DNA of 64,000 bases, from positions 310,001-374,000 of the forward strand of contig NZ_CP025430.1 of assembly GCF_002847445.1 (NCBI RefSeq), in the 5' to 3' direction. Made by a program: the position numbers and the translations under genes. A model generated the notes under the pieces. The model saw nothing but the letters and a program-made list of their open reading frames with translations, was not told where the DNA came from and did no database searches. Origin of the DNA: Paracoccus zhejiangensis (GTDB taxonomy: Bacteria; Pseudomonadota; Alphaproteobacteria; Rhodobacterales; Rhodobacteraceae). Shown piece by piece: positions 52,345-61,485 of the stretch. Positions within the stretch are counted from its first letter, which is position 1. Every line of letters begins with the position of its first letter.

Positions 52345-53033
52345 AGCGTCACCGTTTCCATGACTTCGGGGGTCAGCACGGTCACACCGGGCAGGGCGTC
52401 GATTAGCGGCTCTGCCGATTGCGCCAGCAGCGGGAAGGTCTTGTAATGGCAGGGAATGACGGTCTTGAAGTCGAAATATTTCTTCGCCGCCCAGGCCGCG
52501 CGGTCCATGTCCATGGTGAAATGCCCGCCGGCGCAGAGGATGCCGATATCGGGCCGGTGATATTCGCCCATCCAGCCCATGTCGGCCATGATGTCGGTAT
52601 CGCCGCTGACATAGATGGTGTGCCCCTCGCCCGCGATCATGAAACCCGCCTCGCTGCCGGCATAGATCGGGCCGTCGCTGCCTTCGGTCGAGGAGGAATG
52701 GCAGGCATTGACCATCGTCACCTTGGCCCCGCCCAGATCGACGGTGCCGCCCTTGTTGAAGCCGATGCCCTCGATGCCCTGATGCGTGGTCCAGCTGCTG
52801 ATGAGATCATAGATGCCGACGACCGGAATGCCCTCGGCCTTGGCAATGGCCAGCGTGTCGCCGCTATGATCGCCATGGCCATGGGTCAGAAGGATATGGG
52901 TCGCACCCTTGATGGCCTCGTCGCGCCGACCCGCGGGAAAGACCGGGTTGCCGCTCATCCACGGATCGATCAGGATCACTGCCTTCTCGATCTCGAGACG
53001 AAAGCCGGAATGGCCAAGCCAGGTCAGTTTCAT
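52341..53033 (-). CDS. UPF0173 metal-dependent hydrolase (metallo-beta-lactamase fold)
   Basis: Protein of 230 residues. It starts MKLTWLGHSGFRLE and has the metal-binding motif THGHGDHSGD near residue 50, with later ligands in CHSSSTEGSDG, SGDTDIMADM and the final HYKTFPLL. This set is typical of the UPF0173 family. Its physiological substrate is unknown. It is coupled by overlap to the aminopeptidase gene. Confidence 0.9.
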   Translation of the reverse strand: MKLTWLGHSGFRLEIEKAVILIDPWMSGNPVFPAGRRDEAIKGATHILLTHGHGDHSGDTLAIAKAEGIPVVGIYDLISSWTTHQGIEGIGFNKGGTVDLGGAKVTMVNACHSSSTEGSDGPIYAGSEAGFMIAGEGHTIYVSGDTDIMADMGWMGEYHRPDIGILCAGGHFTMDMDRAAWAAKKYFDFKTVIPCHYKTFPLLAQSAEPLIDALPGVTVLTPEVMETVTL

Positions 53034-53095
53034 GGGAATCTCCTTCGCGGGTCAGGCGGCAGGTTAGCGAGGGGGAGGGGGAAGGGCCAGCCGCC

Positions 53096-54841
53096 TCAGA
53101 CCGGCGCCGCGTCGTCCAGCCTGAGCCGCAGCCGTTCGCGCCCGCCCCAGGTGCTGATCTCGAGCTTGCCGGCCAGATGAAAGCGCCGCCCGCGCGCGCC
53201 GAGCAGCGCCGGCCCAAGCGGCCCATTCATCGCCCCCCAGGCCACGGCCTGCATCGGCGGGCTGCCGGGGCTGCGGAAATCCAGCCGCAGATGGCTGTCG
53301 CCCATGGTCGCGGCGCTGTCGATCAGCATGTCGGCAAAGGCAAAGCGCGGGGCCGGGGCGGCCTGTCCGAAGGGGCCGGCATCTTCGATCTGGCGGAACA
53401 TCTCGATAGTGGCGCCGGCGGGTTCGATCAGGCCCGAGATGCGCAGGTCATGAATGCCGGTGCGGGCGTCAAGATCGGGGGCAAGCAACTCGGCCAGCCG
53501 CGCCATGGCCGGGGCAATCGCCGCCTCGGCCACGGTCAGCCCCGCCGCCATGGCATGCCCGCCGCCTTTCATCAGCAACCCCTCGCGCGCCAGCCGCTGG
53601 ATCGCCCGGCCCAGATCGACGCCGGGAACGGAACGTGCGCTGCCCTTGCCGATGCCGTGCTCGACCCCGATCACCACCGAAGGCAGGCCGGTCGCCTCTT
53701 TCACCCGCGCGGCGACGATGCCGACCACGCCGGGATGCCAGCCTTCGCCCGCCGCCCAGCTCAGGCCCGCATCACCCCGCGCCTCGACCTGCGCCAAGGC
53801 CTCCTCGCGCACGGCGGCCTCGATGGCGCGGCGGTCGCGGTTCAACTCGTCCAGTTCAGCGGCCAGTTTCGCCGCCTCGCTGGCGTCACGCGCGATCAGG
53901 CAGCGCAGCCCCAGATCGGCACGCCCGACCCGGCCCCCGGCATTGATGCGCGGCCCGAGGAGGAAGCCCAGATGGAAGGCATTCGGCGGGCCGTCGAGCC
54001 GCGCCACATCCGACAGCGCCACCAGTCCCGGCCGCTCGCGCCGCGCCATGACCGCCAGACCGGCGCGGACAAAGGCCCGGTTCACGCCAACCAGCGGCGC
54101 CACATCGGCCACCGTCGCCAACCCCACCAGATCGGTCAGCGCCATCAGCGCCGGTTCTGTCTGCCCCGCCTCGCGCAACAGCCGCCCGGCCTGCACCAGC
54201 ACCAGGAGCACCACCCCGGCAGCGCAGAGATGGCCTAGAACCCCATCCTCGTCCGCCCGGTTCGGGTTCACCACAGCCAGCGCCGGGGGCAGCGTCTCGC
54301 CACCCTGGTGGTGATCGAGCACCAGCACATCGGCGCGCCCCTTTGCCGCCGCCAGCGCCTCATGGGACAGCGTGCCGCAATCGACGCAGATGATCAGGTC
54401 ATGCCCGCCCGCCAGCATCCCGATGGCCTCGGGATTGGGGCCATAGCCCTCGTCGATGCGGTCGGGGACATAGATTGTCGGATCGGGCCGGCCAAGCGCG
54501 CGCAGCCACCAGACCAGCAGCGCGGCGGAGGTGCCGCCATCGACATCGTAATCGGCAAAGACGGCGATGCGCTCGGCGTTCAGCGCCGCCGCAACCAGCC
54601 GCGCCGCCGCCGGTCCCATGTCGCGCAGGGCCATGGGATCGGGCAAGAGGTCGCGCAGCTTGGGTGTCAGGAAGCCCTCGACCTCCTCCGCCGGCACGCC
54701 GCGCTCGGCCAGCACCCGCGCCACCGGCAAAGGCAGGTTCGCGGTTTGCGCCAGACCCTCGGCCAGCCGTTCGCGCGCCGGATCGGGACCGATCCAGCGC
54801 CGTCCGGTCAGCGACTGCTCAACGCCGAGATATGCCGCCAT
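53096..54841 (-). CDS. recJ: single-stranded-DNA-specific exonuclease RecJ
   Basis: 5'-3' exonuclease of 581 residues used in RecF-type recombination and mismatch repair. The DHH-family motifs are present: AVFADYDVDGGTSAALLVW, DLIICVDCGT, and VLDHHQGGETLPPALAVVNPNR. The DHHA1 domain shows KGGGHAMAAGLTV. An OB-like domain forms the C-terminus. It starts 69 bases after glpX and is probably expressed with it or from its own promoter. Confidence 0.95.
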   Translation of the reverse strand: MAAYLGVEQSLTGRRWIGPDPARERLAEGLAQTANLPLPVARVLAERGVPAEEVEGFLTPKLRDLLPDPMALRDMGPAAARLVAAALNAERIAVFADYDVDGGTSAALLVWWLRALGRPDPTIYVPDRIDEGYGPNPEAIGMLAGGHDLIICVDCGTLSHEALAAAKGRADVLVLDHHQGGETLPPALAVVNPNRADEDGVLGHLCAAGVVLLVLVQAGRLLREAGQTEPALMALTDLVGLATVADVAPLVGVNRAFVRAGLAVMARRERPGLVALSDVARLDGPPNAFHLGFLLGPRINAGGRVGRADLGLRCLIARDASEAAKLAAELDELNRDRRAIEAAVREEALAQVEARGDAGLSWAAGEGWHPGVVGIVAARVKEATGLPSVVIGVEHGIGKGSARSVPGVDLGRAIQRLAREGLLMKGGGHAMAAGLTVAEAAIAPAMARLAELLAPDLDARTGIHDLRISGLIEPAGATIEMFRQIEDAGPFGQAAPAPRFAFADMLIDSAATMGDSHLRLDFRSPGSPPMQAVAWGAMNGPLGPALLGARGRRFHLAGKLEISTWGGRERLRLRLDDAAPV

Positions 54842-54873
54842 GCCGTTTCTCTTTCGCAGAAATATCCCGGGGT

Positions 54874-54890
54874 GCGGGGCAGCGCCCCGC
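54874..54890 (-). terminator. short GC hairpin between glpX and recJ
   Basis: Perfect arms GCGGGGC (54874-54880) and GCCCCGC (54884-54890) around AGC in the 69-base gap after glpX. No T run on the minus strand, so it may reduce rather than end transcription. Confidence 0.4.
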
Positions 54891-54910
54891 AGCTTCAGCC
54901 CCGCAGCGGA

Positions 54911-55876
54911 TCAGCGGATCGGGTTGCGATAGATCATCCGCCGGACCGAACCGGTTTTCGAGCGCATCAGGATGGTCTCGGTCTGCAGGTAATGCGGCTC
55001 GCGCTTGACCCCGGCCACGATCGAGCCATTGGTGACGCCGGTGGCGGCGAAGATCACGTCGGCCGTCACCATCTCGTCGCGGGTATAGATGCGGTTGAAA
55101 TCGGTGATGCCGGCCTTGCGGGCGCGGGATTTCTCGTCCTCGTTGCGAAACAGCAGCCGGCCCCACATCTGGCCGCCCATGCATTTCAGCGCCGAGGCTG
55201 CCAGGACGCCTTCGGGGGCGCCGCCCGAACCCATATACATGTCGATGCCGGTCAGTTCGGCCTCGGCGGTGTGGATGACGCCCGCCACGTCGCCATCGGT
55301 GATCAGCCGGATCGCCGCGCCGGTTTCGCGCACCTCGGCGATCATGTCCTCGTGGCGCGGACGCTCGAGGATGCAGACGGTGATGTTGTCGGCGTTCACA
55401 CCGCGCGCCGCAGCGAGCGCGCGCACGCGTTCCGCCGGCGACATGTCGAGGCTGACCACGTCCTTGTCATAGCCCGGACCGATGGCCAGCTTGTCCATGT
55501 AGACATCGGGCGCGTGCAGCAGCGTGCCGCGCGGGGCCATGGCGATGACGGTCAGCGCGTTCGGCATGTCCTTGGCGGTCAGCGTGGTGCCTTCCAGCGG
55601 GTCCAGCGCAATATCCACGGCCGGGCCATTGCCGGTGCCGACCTCTTCGCCGATGAACAGCATCGGCGCCTCGTCACGCTCGCCCTCGCCGATGACCACG
55701 ACGCCCTTGATGTCCAGCATGTTCAGCTGGTCGCGCATGGCGTTGACCGCGGCCTGGTCGGCGGCCTTCTCGTCACCGCGGCCGATCATCAGGGCCGAGG
55801 CATGGGCCGCCGCCTCGCTGACGCGGGCAAGGCCCAGGGACAGCATGCGGTCGTTGAAATCCTTCTGGGCGGTCAT
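54911..55876 (-). CDS. glpX: class II fructose-1,6-bisphosphatase
   Basis: Lithium-sensitive, Mg/Mn-dependent phosphatase of 321 residues in gluconeogenesis and, where present, the Calvin cycle. Motifs are VVVIGEGERDEAPMLFIGE and DIALDPLEGTTLTAKDMPN for metal and phosphate binding, and GSGGAPEGVLAASALKCMGG near the substrate site. Length is typical of GlpX. Confidence 0.95.
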   Translation of the reverse strand: MTAQKDFNDRMLSLGLARVSEAAAHASALMIGRGDEKAADQAAVNAMRDQLNMLDIKGVVVIGEGERDEAPMLFIGEEVGTGNGPAVDIALDPLEGTTLTAKDMPNALTVIAMAPRGTLLHAPDVYMDKLAIGPGYDKDVVSLDMSPAERVRALAAARGVNADNITVCILERPRHEDMIAEVRETGAAIRLITDGDVAGVIHTAEAELTGIDMYMGSGGAPEGVLAASALKCMGGQMWGRLLFRNEDEKSRARKAGITDFNRIYTRDEMVTADVIFAATGVTNGSIVAGVKREPHYLQTETILMRSKTGSVRRMIYRNPIR

Positions 55877-55927
55877 TACCTGATCCTCGTGGCTCTCGAT
55901 TGGGTTGCCAGCCTTCTAGGCACAGCG

Positions 55928-56194
55928 TCACGCGGCTTCAAGCTCTAGCGCCAAGGCATGGATGCGCGGCACGATGTCGCCGAGGGTGGTGTGGATCAGC
56001 CGGTGCTGCTGCAAGCGGCTGAGGCCGGCAAGCGCCGGGCTGGCCATGCGGATGCGGAAATGGCTCTGCCCGCCCTCCTGGTAGCCGGCATGGCCGCGAT
56101 GGCCCTCGCTTTCGTCGATCACTTCCAGCCGGGTGGGCTGCAGCACCGCCAGCCGTTCCGCCATCTCATCCGCGATCAATTGCGGTTTCGTCAT
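55928..56194 (-). CDS. BolA family protein
   Basis: Protein of 88 residues with the BolA fold. A conserved stretch reads GYQEGGQSHFRIRMASPAF-like (here QSHFRIRMASPALAGLSRLQQHRLIHTTLGD). The His-containing helix is used by BolA proteins to bind iron-sulphur clusters with monothiol glutaredoxins. It could correspond to BolA or the YrbA/IbaG type; the order of residues favours the BolA side. It is divergent from the J-domain gene. Confidence 0.87.
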   Translation of the reverse strand: MTKPQLIADEMAERLAVLQPTRLEVIDESEGHRGHAGYQEGGQSHFRIRMASPALAGLSRLQQHRLIHTTLGDIVPRIHALALELEAA

Positions 56195-56262
56195 TCTCGA
56201 CCCCTTTCATGTCCCGTGAAAAACCCTAAACTCTCGTTCCCGAGTCGCAAAGGTGCAGAAAC

Positions 56263-56892
56263 ATGACCAATAACGACCCGTTCGGATTCGATATCTCGGC
56301 GGCCAAGGACAAGAAGCGCAGGTCAAAGGGCCGGCGCGGCATGTCTGGCGCCTTCGAGACCTCGACGCGCAGCTGCGACAAGGAGGGCTGCGAGGAGCCG
56401 GGCAAGTACCGCGCGCCGAAAAGCCCGCGCAACCTCGATGACTATTTCTGGTTCTGCAAGGATCACGTCCGCGAGTACAACCTGAACTGGAACTATTTCC
56501 AGGGCCAGTCCGAGGCCGAGTTCCAGGAGTTCCTGGACAATGCGACGGTCTGGGAACGCCCGACCAAGCCCTTTGGCCGCGCCGCAGAGGAACAGAAATG
56601 GGCGCGGCACGGCGTCAGCGACCCGATGGAGATTCTGGGCGCCAACGGCACCAGCGCCGAAGCGCGCGCCAAGATCAGCCGCAAGCTGCCCCCGACCGAG
56701 CGCAAGGCGCTGGAGATCCTCGAGGCCAAGGACAGCTGGTCCCGGCCCGAAATCCGCAAGCAATACAAGTCGCTGGTCAAGGATCTTCACCCTGACATGA
56801 ACGGCGGCGACCGATCCGACGAGGACCGTCTGGCCGAGGTGGTCTGGGCCTGGGACCAGATCAAGGACAGCCGGCATTTCCGCGACGAATAG
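56263..56892 (+). CDS. J-domain (DnaJ-like) protein
   Basis: Protein of 209 residues with a C-terminal J-like domain (about residues 145-205): LEAKDSWSRPEIRKQYKSLVKDLHPDMNGG. The conserved loop tripeptide HPD is present, so it should activate a DnaK ATPase. The N-terminal part has a Cys/His set (SCDKEGCEEPG and FWFCKDHV) that could bind zinc, and a YNLNWNYFQG segment. Placing the J domain at the C-terminus is unlike classical DnaJ but common in alphaproteobacteria. Confidence 0.88.
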   Translation: MTNNDPFGFDISAAKDKKRRSKGRRGMSGAFETSTRSCDKEGCEEPGKYRAPKSPRNLDDYFWFCKDHVREYNLNWNYFQGQSEAEFQEFLDNATVWERPTKPFGRAAEEQKWARHGVSDPMEILGANGTSAEARAKISRKLPPTERKALEILEAKDSWSRPEIRKQYKSLVKDLHPDMNGGDRSDEDRLAEVVWAWDQIKDSRHFRDE

Positions 56893-56918
56893 GGGTTTTT
56901 CGTCGCCCCGGAATGACA

Positions 56919-56944
56919 ACAGCCGCCGGAGGCCCGGCGGCTGT
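56919..56944 (+). terminator. bidirectional terminator between the J-domain gene and livM
   Basis: Perfect arms ACAGCCGCCGG (56919-56929) and CCGGCGGCTGT (56934-56944) around AGGC. A short T-rich tail (TTGCATTT) follows on the plus strand. It lies between convergent genes. Confidence 0.6.
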
Positions 56945-56970
56945 TTGCATTTCCTGCCGGTGGTCCCGGT

Positions 56971-58314
56971 CTACTTCTCCGGCACCAGTCCGCGCGGGGC
57001 GAAGCGCAGCACCAAGAGCAGCACCAGGCCCATGGCGATGAAGCGCATATGCGCGGCGCTGTCCAGAAGATGCTCTTTCACCGCGCCGGCGGGCAGGGGG
57101 GCAGTCAACAGGCCGATCAACTGCGGGCCCCAGACCTCGACCTTGATCCAGAGGAACCAGATCAGCACCGCGCCCAGCACCGCGCCCCAGTTATTGCCCG
57201 AGCCGCCGACGATCACCATCACCCAGATCAGGAAGGTATAGCGCAGCGGGTTGTAGCCGCCGGGTGCCATCAGACCGTCCAGCGTGATCATCATCGCGCC
57301 GGCAATGCCGATCACCGCCGAGCCGATCACGAAGACCTGCAGATGACGGCCGGTGACGTTCTTGCCCATGGCCTCGGCGGCGGTCTCGTTGTCGCGGATG
57401 GCGCGCATCATCCGGCCCCAGGGCGATTTCAGCGCCAGTTCGGCCAGGAGGATCAGGGTCAGCAGTACTACGAGGAACAGCGACATGTAGCAGAGCTTGA
57501 CCCAGATGCCCGAGGCTTCGGCCACCGGGAAACCCCAGTTCGCCGCAGCCTGCTGGAATTCGGGGTTCTGCTGCAGCGCGATCTCGTAGGGGACCGGGCG
57601 CGGGATCGAGGTGATGTTCTTCACACCGCGCGCCAGCCATTCCTCGTTCTTCATCACAGCGACGATGATCTCGCCGATGCCAAGCGTGGCGATGGCAAGG
57701 TAATCCGAGCGCAGGCCAAGCGCGACCTTGCCCACCGCCCAGGCCGCGGCGGCGGCGAAAAGGCCGCCCACGGGCCAGGACAGCAGAACCGGCAGGCCGA
57801 GGCCGCCGATATTGCCGAACTGCGCCGAGCGGTTGGCCTCGATCGCCATCACCGCCGGGTCGAAAAGCTCGCGGTAAAGGACGAAGCCCACGATCAGCAC
57901 GGCGGTCACGGCAAGGCCACGGGTCATGCCCCGCGCCATGCGCCGCCAGACCACCGTGGCCAGCGCCAGTGTGCCAAGGCCCGCGGCCAGCGCCGCCAGC
58001 ACCCGAAGTCCGCCGGCATTCCACGCGCCCTCCACCGGCGGCAGCGAGACCAGCACCGGGGCGAGGCCGCCGAGGGCCAGGAAGCCCACGACACCGACGT
58101 TGAAAAGCCCGGCATAGCCCCATTGCATGTTCACCCCAAGCGCGACGACCGCCGAGATGAGGCCCATGTTCAGGATGGCCAGCGAGGTGTTCCAGCTGCC
58201 CGAGAACATGGCGTTGCGGGTGGTGCCCTCGAGGATGAACAGTACCGCGAGGATGGCGAAGAGGATCGGCGCGCGCCAGGGGCTGGAGGCAGCGGCTTGA
58301 CGATTGGATGACAT
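56971..58314 (-). CDS. livM: branched-chain amino acid ABC transporter permease LivM
   Basis: Inner-membrane permease of 447 residues with about 10-11 helices. Family segments include GVNMQWGYAGLFNVGVVGFLALGG, the EAA-type loop SPWGRMMRAIRDNETAAEAMGKNV, and GGSGNNWGAVLGAVLIWFLW. A non-conserved insertion between helices (about residues 100-170) makes it longer than E. coli LivM. Last gene of the six-gene operon. Confidence 0.93.
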   Translation of the reverse strand: MSSNRQAAASSPWRAPILFAILAVLFILEGTTRNAMFSGSWNTSLAILNMGLISAVVALGVNMQWGYAGLFNVGVVGFLALGGLAPVLVSLPPVEGAWNAGGLRVLAALAAGLGTLALATVVWRRMARGMTRGLAVTAVLIVGFVLYRELFDPAVMAIEANRSAQFGNIGGLGLPVLLSWPVGGLFAAAAAWAVGKVALGLRSDYLAIATLGIGEIIVAVMKNEEWLARGVKNITSIPRPVPYEIALQQNPEFQQAAANWGFPVAEASGIWVKLCYMSLFLVVLLTLILLAELALKSPWGRMMRAIRDNETAAEAMGKNVTGRHLQVFVIGSAVIGIAGAMMITLDGLMAPGGYNPLRYTFLIWVMVIVGGSGNNWGAVLGAVLIWFLWIKVEVWGPQLIGLLTAPLPAGAVKEHLLDSAAHMRFIAMGLVLLLVLRFAPRGLVPEK

Positions 58315-58327
58315 GGCTCGGGCCCCC

Positions 58328-59335
58328 TTACACGGATTTGCCGCGGAACAGCCCGGTGGGCTTGAACAGCAGGACGACGATCAGGATGACGAAGCTGACG
58401 GCGAACTTGTACTCGGTCGACAGCAGTTGCAGCAGGCTTCCGGGCTCCCATCCGGGGAACAGGTAGCCCGCGACCTTGACCCAAGGATAGGTCACGGCGA
58501 CCTCGGAAAAGGCCACCACGAAGCCGCCGGCGATGGCGCCAAGCGGGTTGCCGAGGCCACCGACGATGGCGGCGGCGAAGATCGGCAGCAGGATCTGGAA
58601 GTAGTTGAAGGCCTTGAAAGACTTGTCGAGACCGTAAAGCGTGCCGGCTATGGTCATCAGCCCGGCGGCGATGATCCAGGTCAGGCGGACGACCTTTTCC
58701 GGGTCGATGCCCGAAAGCAGCGCCAGGTCCTCGTTGTCGGAATAGGCGCGCATGGCCTTGCCCGACTTGGTCTTGTTGAGGAAGCGGAACAGCGCCCAGC
58801 AGACCAGCAGCGCGACCACCACGGTCAGCACCTGCGTGGTCTTCAGCGCAAGACCCTCCTGCAGTCCCGACCATTCGCGGAAGCTGCGCACGTCGATGAC
58901 GAAGCGCGCTCCATCGTCAAAGCGGTATTCATCGACGCCGATCAACAGGCGGGTCAGTCCGTTCATCACGAACATCACGCCCACCGAGGCCATGACCAGG
59001 ATGATCGGCGCGGCGCGTTTCACCCGGTAGAAGCGATAGACCACGCGGTCGGTCGCCAGCACCAGCAGCGCGGTGGCGGCGATGCCGACGGGCAGGGCCA
59101 GCAGCGCCGTGGGCAGCGGCCCCAGCGAGATGCCCATGGCCTGCAACCCCCAGGTGGCGATGACCACGACGGCGGTGCCGAAGGCCATGGTATCGCCATG
59201 GGCGAAGTTCGAGAAGCGCAGGATGCCGTAGATCAGCGTGACCCCCAGCGCGCCAAGCGCCAGCTGCGCGCCATAGGCGGCGGCGGGGATGAAGACGAAG
59301 TTCAGAAAGGCCACGAGGGCGTTCAGGATATCCAT
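58328..59335 (-). CDS. livH: branched-chain amino acid ABC transporter permease LivH
   Basis: Inner-membrane permease of 335 residues. Features are LGVTLIYGILRFSNFAHGDTMAFG and the EAA-type loop TKSGKAMRAYSDNEDLALLSGID. Its ATG overlaps the stop of the small secreted-protein gene (TAATG at 59333-59337), and livM follows after 13 bases. Confidence 0.93.
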   Translation of the reverse strand: MDILNALVAFLNFVFIPAAAYGAQLALGALGVTLIYGILRFSNFAHGDTMAFGTAVVVIATWGLQAMGISLGPLPTALLALPVGIAATALLVLATDRVVYRFYRVKRAAPIILVMASVGVMFVMNGLTRLLIGVDEYRFDDGARFVIDVRSFREWSGLQEGLALKTTQVLTVVVALLVCWALFRFLNKTKSGKAMRAYSDNEDLALLSGIDPEKVVRLTWIIAAGLMTIAGTLYGLDKSFKAFNYFQILLPIFAAAIVGGLGNPLGAIAGGFVVAFSEVAVTYPWVKVAGYLFPGWEPGSLLQLLSTEYKFAVSFVILIVVLLFKPTGLFRGKSV

Positions 59336-59733
59336 TACCGGGGTTCCTCGCAGCGGCCGACATAGGTGATGCTTGATGCCGGATCGGCGATATGGGTGGT
59401 ATAGCGCGCGACGCCGTCGGGCCAGACGGTCAGCAGCCGCGCGCCCGCCGCGCTGTCCAGATTGTAGAGGCGCTGCAATCCGTTCTGGTCCATGCCGGCC
59501 AGCTTGATGGTTTCCGAGTCATCCTCGAAGGTGGCGACCAGCTTGGCCACCCCGGCATCGATGGCCATGGGCGTCAGCTCCAGATCGGCCTCGTAGCGGG
59601 TGGGGGCGCAATCGTCGTCGAGGCATTCCATGCTGAAGCGGCAGGTGATGCCCGAGGCGGCAGCCGAAGCGGCGGCGGGTGCAAGAACGGTGAGAAGGGT
59701 GAGGGCGGTGAGGGCGGTGAGGGAGGGCTTCAT
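59335..59733 (-). CDS. small secreted protein within the liv operon, function unknown
   Basis: Protein of 132 residues with a signal peptide of Leu-Thr-Ala repeats (LTALTALTLLTVLAPAAASAA). The mature part contains four Cys (ITCRFSMECLDDDC and VGRCEE), which could form disulfides in the periplasm. I recognise no family. It is inserted between livF and livH and coupled to livH by overlap, so it is a genuine operon member. The start at 59733 is preferred; the longer frame overlaps livF. Confidence 0.75.
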   Translation of the reverse strand: MKPSLTALTALTLLTVLAPAAASAAASGITCRFSMECLDDDCAPTRYEADLELTPMAIDAGVAKLVATFEDDSETIKLAGMDQNGLQRLYNLDSAAGARLLTVWPDGVARYTTHIADPASSITYVGRCEEPR

Positions 59734-59734
59734 C

Positions 59735-60574
59735 TCAGCCTCCCAGGAAGGTGCGGCGCACCTCGTCATTGGCCATCAGCTCCTTGCCGGTGCCGGTATG
59801 GGCATTGGCGCCCTGCACCAGCACATAGGCCTTGTCGGCGATCATCATCGCCTGCTGGGCGTTCTGTTCCACCATCAGCACCGGCAACCCGCCACGGGCG
59901 ATGGCGATGATGCGGTCGAACAGCTCGTCCATGACGATGGGCGAGACGCCTGCGGTCGGTTCGTCCAGCATCAAGACGCTGGGGCGGGTCATCAGCGCGC
60001 GGCTGACCGCGACCTGCTGGCGCTGGCCGCCCGACAATTCGCCCGCCGCCTGCTTGCGCTTGGCGGCGACGGCGGGGAACAGTTCATAGACCTGTTCCAT
60101 CGTCTCGCGGATGTCGTCATTGCGGATGAAGGCGCCCATTTCCAGGTTCTCCTCGACGGTCATCGAGGGGAAGATGTTGTTCACCTGCGGCACGAAGCCC
60201 ATGCCGGCCTTGACCCGGTCCTGCGGGTTCAGCGCGGTGATGTCCTGCCCGTTGAGGCAGACCCGGCCCTGGCGCAGGTCCAGCATCCCGAAGATCGCCT
60301 TCATCGCGGTCGACTTGCCTGCGCCGTTCGGGCCGACGATCACCGCGATCTGGCCCTGGTCGACGGCAATGGTGCAGTCGTGCAGGATATCGGGACCACG
60401 GCCATAGCCGCCGGTCATGTTCTCGCCGATGAGGAAGGGCAGGCTCTCGCCCGCCGGGCTGGTGGCTCCGGACTTGCGGGTGCCGTCAACGGTGCCCCGG
60501 CCCTTGGGGTTGACGATCGAGGCATCGCGGTTGCCGCGCGTGCCGAAGGCCTGATCTGCGTCATTGCCACTCAT
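59735..60574 (-). CDS. livF: branched-chain amino acid ABC transporter ATP-binding protein LivF
   Basis: ATPase of 279 residues with Walker A GPNGAGKST, signature LSGGQRQQVA and Walker B VLMLDEPTAGVSP. It carries an N-terminal extension of about 45 residues (starting MSGNDADQAFG) before the ATPase fold, longer than usual for LivF; a later start cannot be excluded. It overlaps livG by 4 bases. Confidence 0.92.
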   Translation of the reverse strand: MSGNDADQAFGTRGNRDASIVNPKGRGTVDGTRKSGATSPAGESLPFLIGENMTGGYGRGPDILHDCTIAVDQGQIAVIVGPNGAGKSTAMKAIFGMLDLRQGRVCLNGQDITALNPQDRVKAGMGFVPQVNNIFPSMTVEENLEMGAFIRNDDIRETMEQVYELFPAVAAKRKQAAGELSGGQRQQVAVSRALMTRPSVLMLDEPTAGVSPIVMDELFDRIIAIARGGLPVLMVEQNAQQAMMIADKAYVLVQGANAHTGTGKELMANDEVRRTFLGG

Positions 60575-61353
60575 GCGCCGATCATCTCCTTGTTCTTCAG
60601 GCCGCGGCCCAGATAGGCCTCGATGACGGCCTCGTTCTGCATGATATCCGCCGCCGAGCCCTGGGCCAGGACCTTGCCCTCGGCCATGACGATGACCGGG
60701 TTGCAGATCTTGCCGATGAAATCCATGTCATGCTCGATGACGCAGAAGGTATAGCCGCGTTCCTTGTTCAGCCGCAGGATGGCGTCGGCAATGGTGCCCA
60801 GCAGCGTGCGGTTCACCCCGGCGCCGACCTCGTCCAGGAAGACGATATTGGCATCGACCATCATGGTCCGGCCCAGTTCCAGAAGCTTCTTCTGCCCGCC
60901 CGACAGGTTGCCGGCTTTTTCATGGGTCAGGTGGCGGATGGTCAGGAAGTCCAGCACCTCGTCGGCCTTCTTGCGCAAGGCGGCCTCTTCCTGCTCGATC
61001 TTGCCCCGGCGGAACCAGGTGTTGACGATGGTCTCGCCGGTCTGGCCGCCGGGCACCATCATCAGGTTCTCGCGCACGGTCATCGACGAAAACTCATGCG
61101 CCAGCTGGAAGGTCCTCAGCAGGCCCTTGTGGAACAGCTCGTGCGGGGGCAGGCCGGAAATATCCTCCTTGCCCATGAACACGCGCCCGGAGGTCGGTTT
61201 AAGAACCCCGGCGATCACGTTGAACAAGGTTGATTTTCCGGCCCCGTTCGGGCCGATCAAGCCGGTGATCGAGCCTTCCTCGATCACCAGGCTGGCGCCG
61301 TCCACGGCGCGGAAACCACCGAAATGCTTGTGCAGATCCTCGACCCGGATCAT
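60571..61353 (-). CDS. livG: branched-chain amino acid ABC transporter ATP-binding protein LivG
   Basis: ATPase of 260 residues with Walker A GPNGAGKST, signature NLSGGQKKLLELGR and Walker B NIVFLDEVGAGVN. The last replaces the common DEPxAGLN with DEVGAGVN, seen also in other members. The ATG at 61353 follows GGGGGGAAG and gives a standard start (MIRVEDLHKHFGG); an ATG nine codons earlier is less likely. Confidence 0.92.
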   Translation of the reverse strand: MIRVEDLHKHFGGFRAVDGASLVIEEGSITGLIGPNGAGKSTLFNVIAGVLKPTSGRVFMGKEDISGLPPHELFHKGLLRTFQLAHEFSSMTVRENLMMVPGGQTGETIVNTWFRRGKIEQEEAALRKKADEVLDFLTIRHLTHEKAGNLSGGQKKLLELGRTMMVDANIVFLDEVGAGVNRTLLGTIADAILRLNKERGYTFCVIEHDMDFIGKICNPVIVMAEGKVLAQGSAADIMQNEAVIEAYLGRGLKNKEMIGA

Positions 61354-61439
61354 CTCGTCTTCCCCCCTGGTCGCCCGCATCCATTGGCGGGCATGGCCGG
61401 TTTCGGCCCCGTTCTTTTGGCAGTCCCTAGGTGCGATCA

Positions 61440-61463
61440 GGCCCGGCGCATCCGCACCGGGCC
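61440..61463 (-). terminator. hairpin between livK-like gene and livG
   Basis: Arms GGCCCGG (61440-61446) and CCGGGCC (61457-61463) around a 10-base loop in the 132-base gap after the binding-protein gene. There is no T run. Such stems often protect the upstream message and allow more binding protein than transporter. Confidence 0.45.
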
Positions 61464-61485
61464 CTTCGATCAGTTCGCCTGTCGG

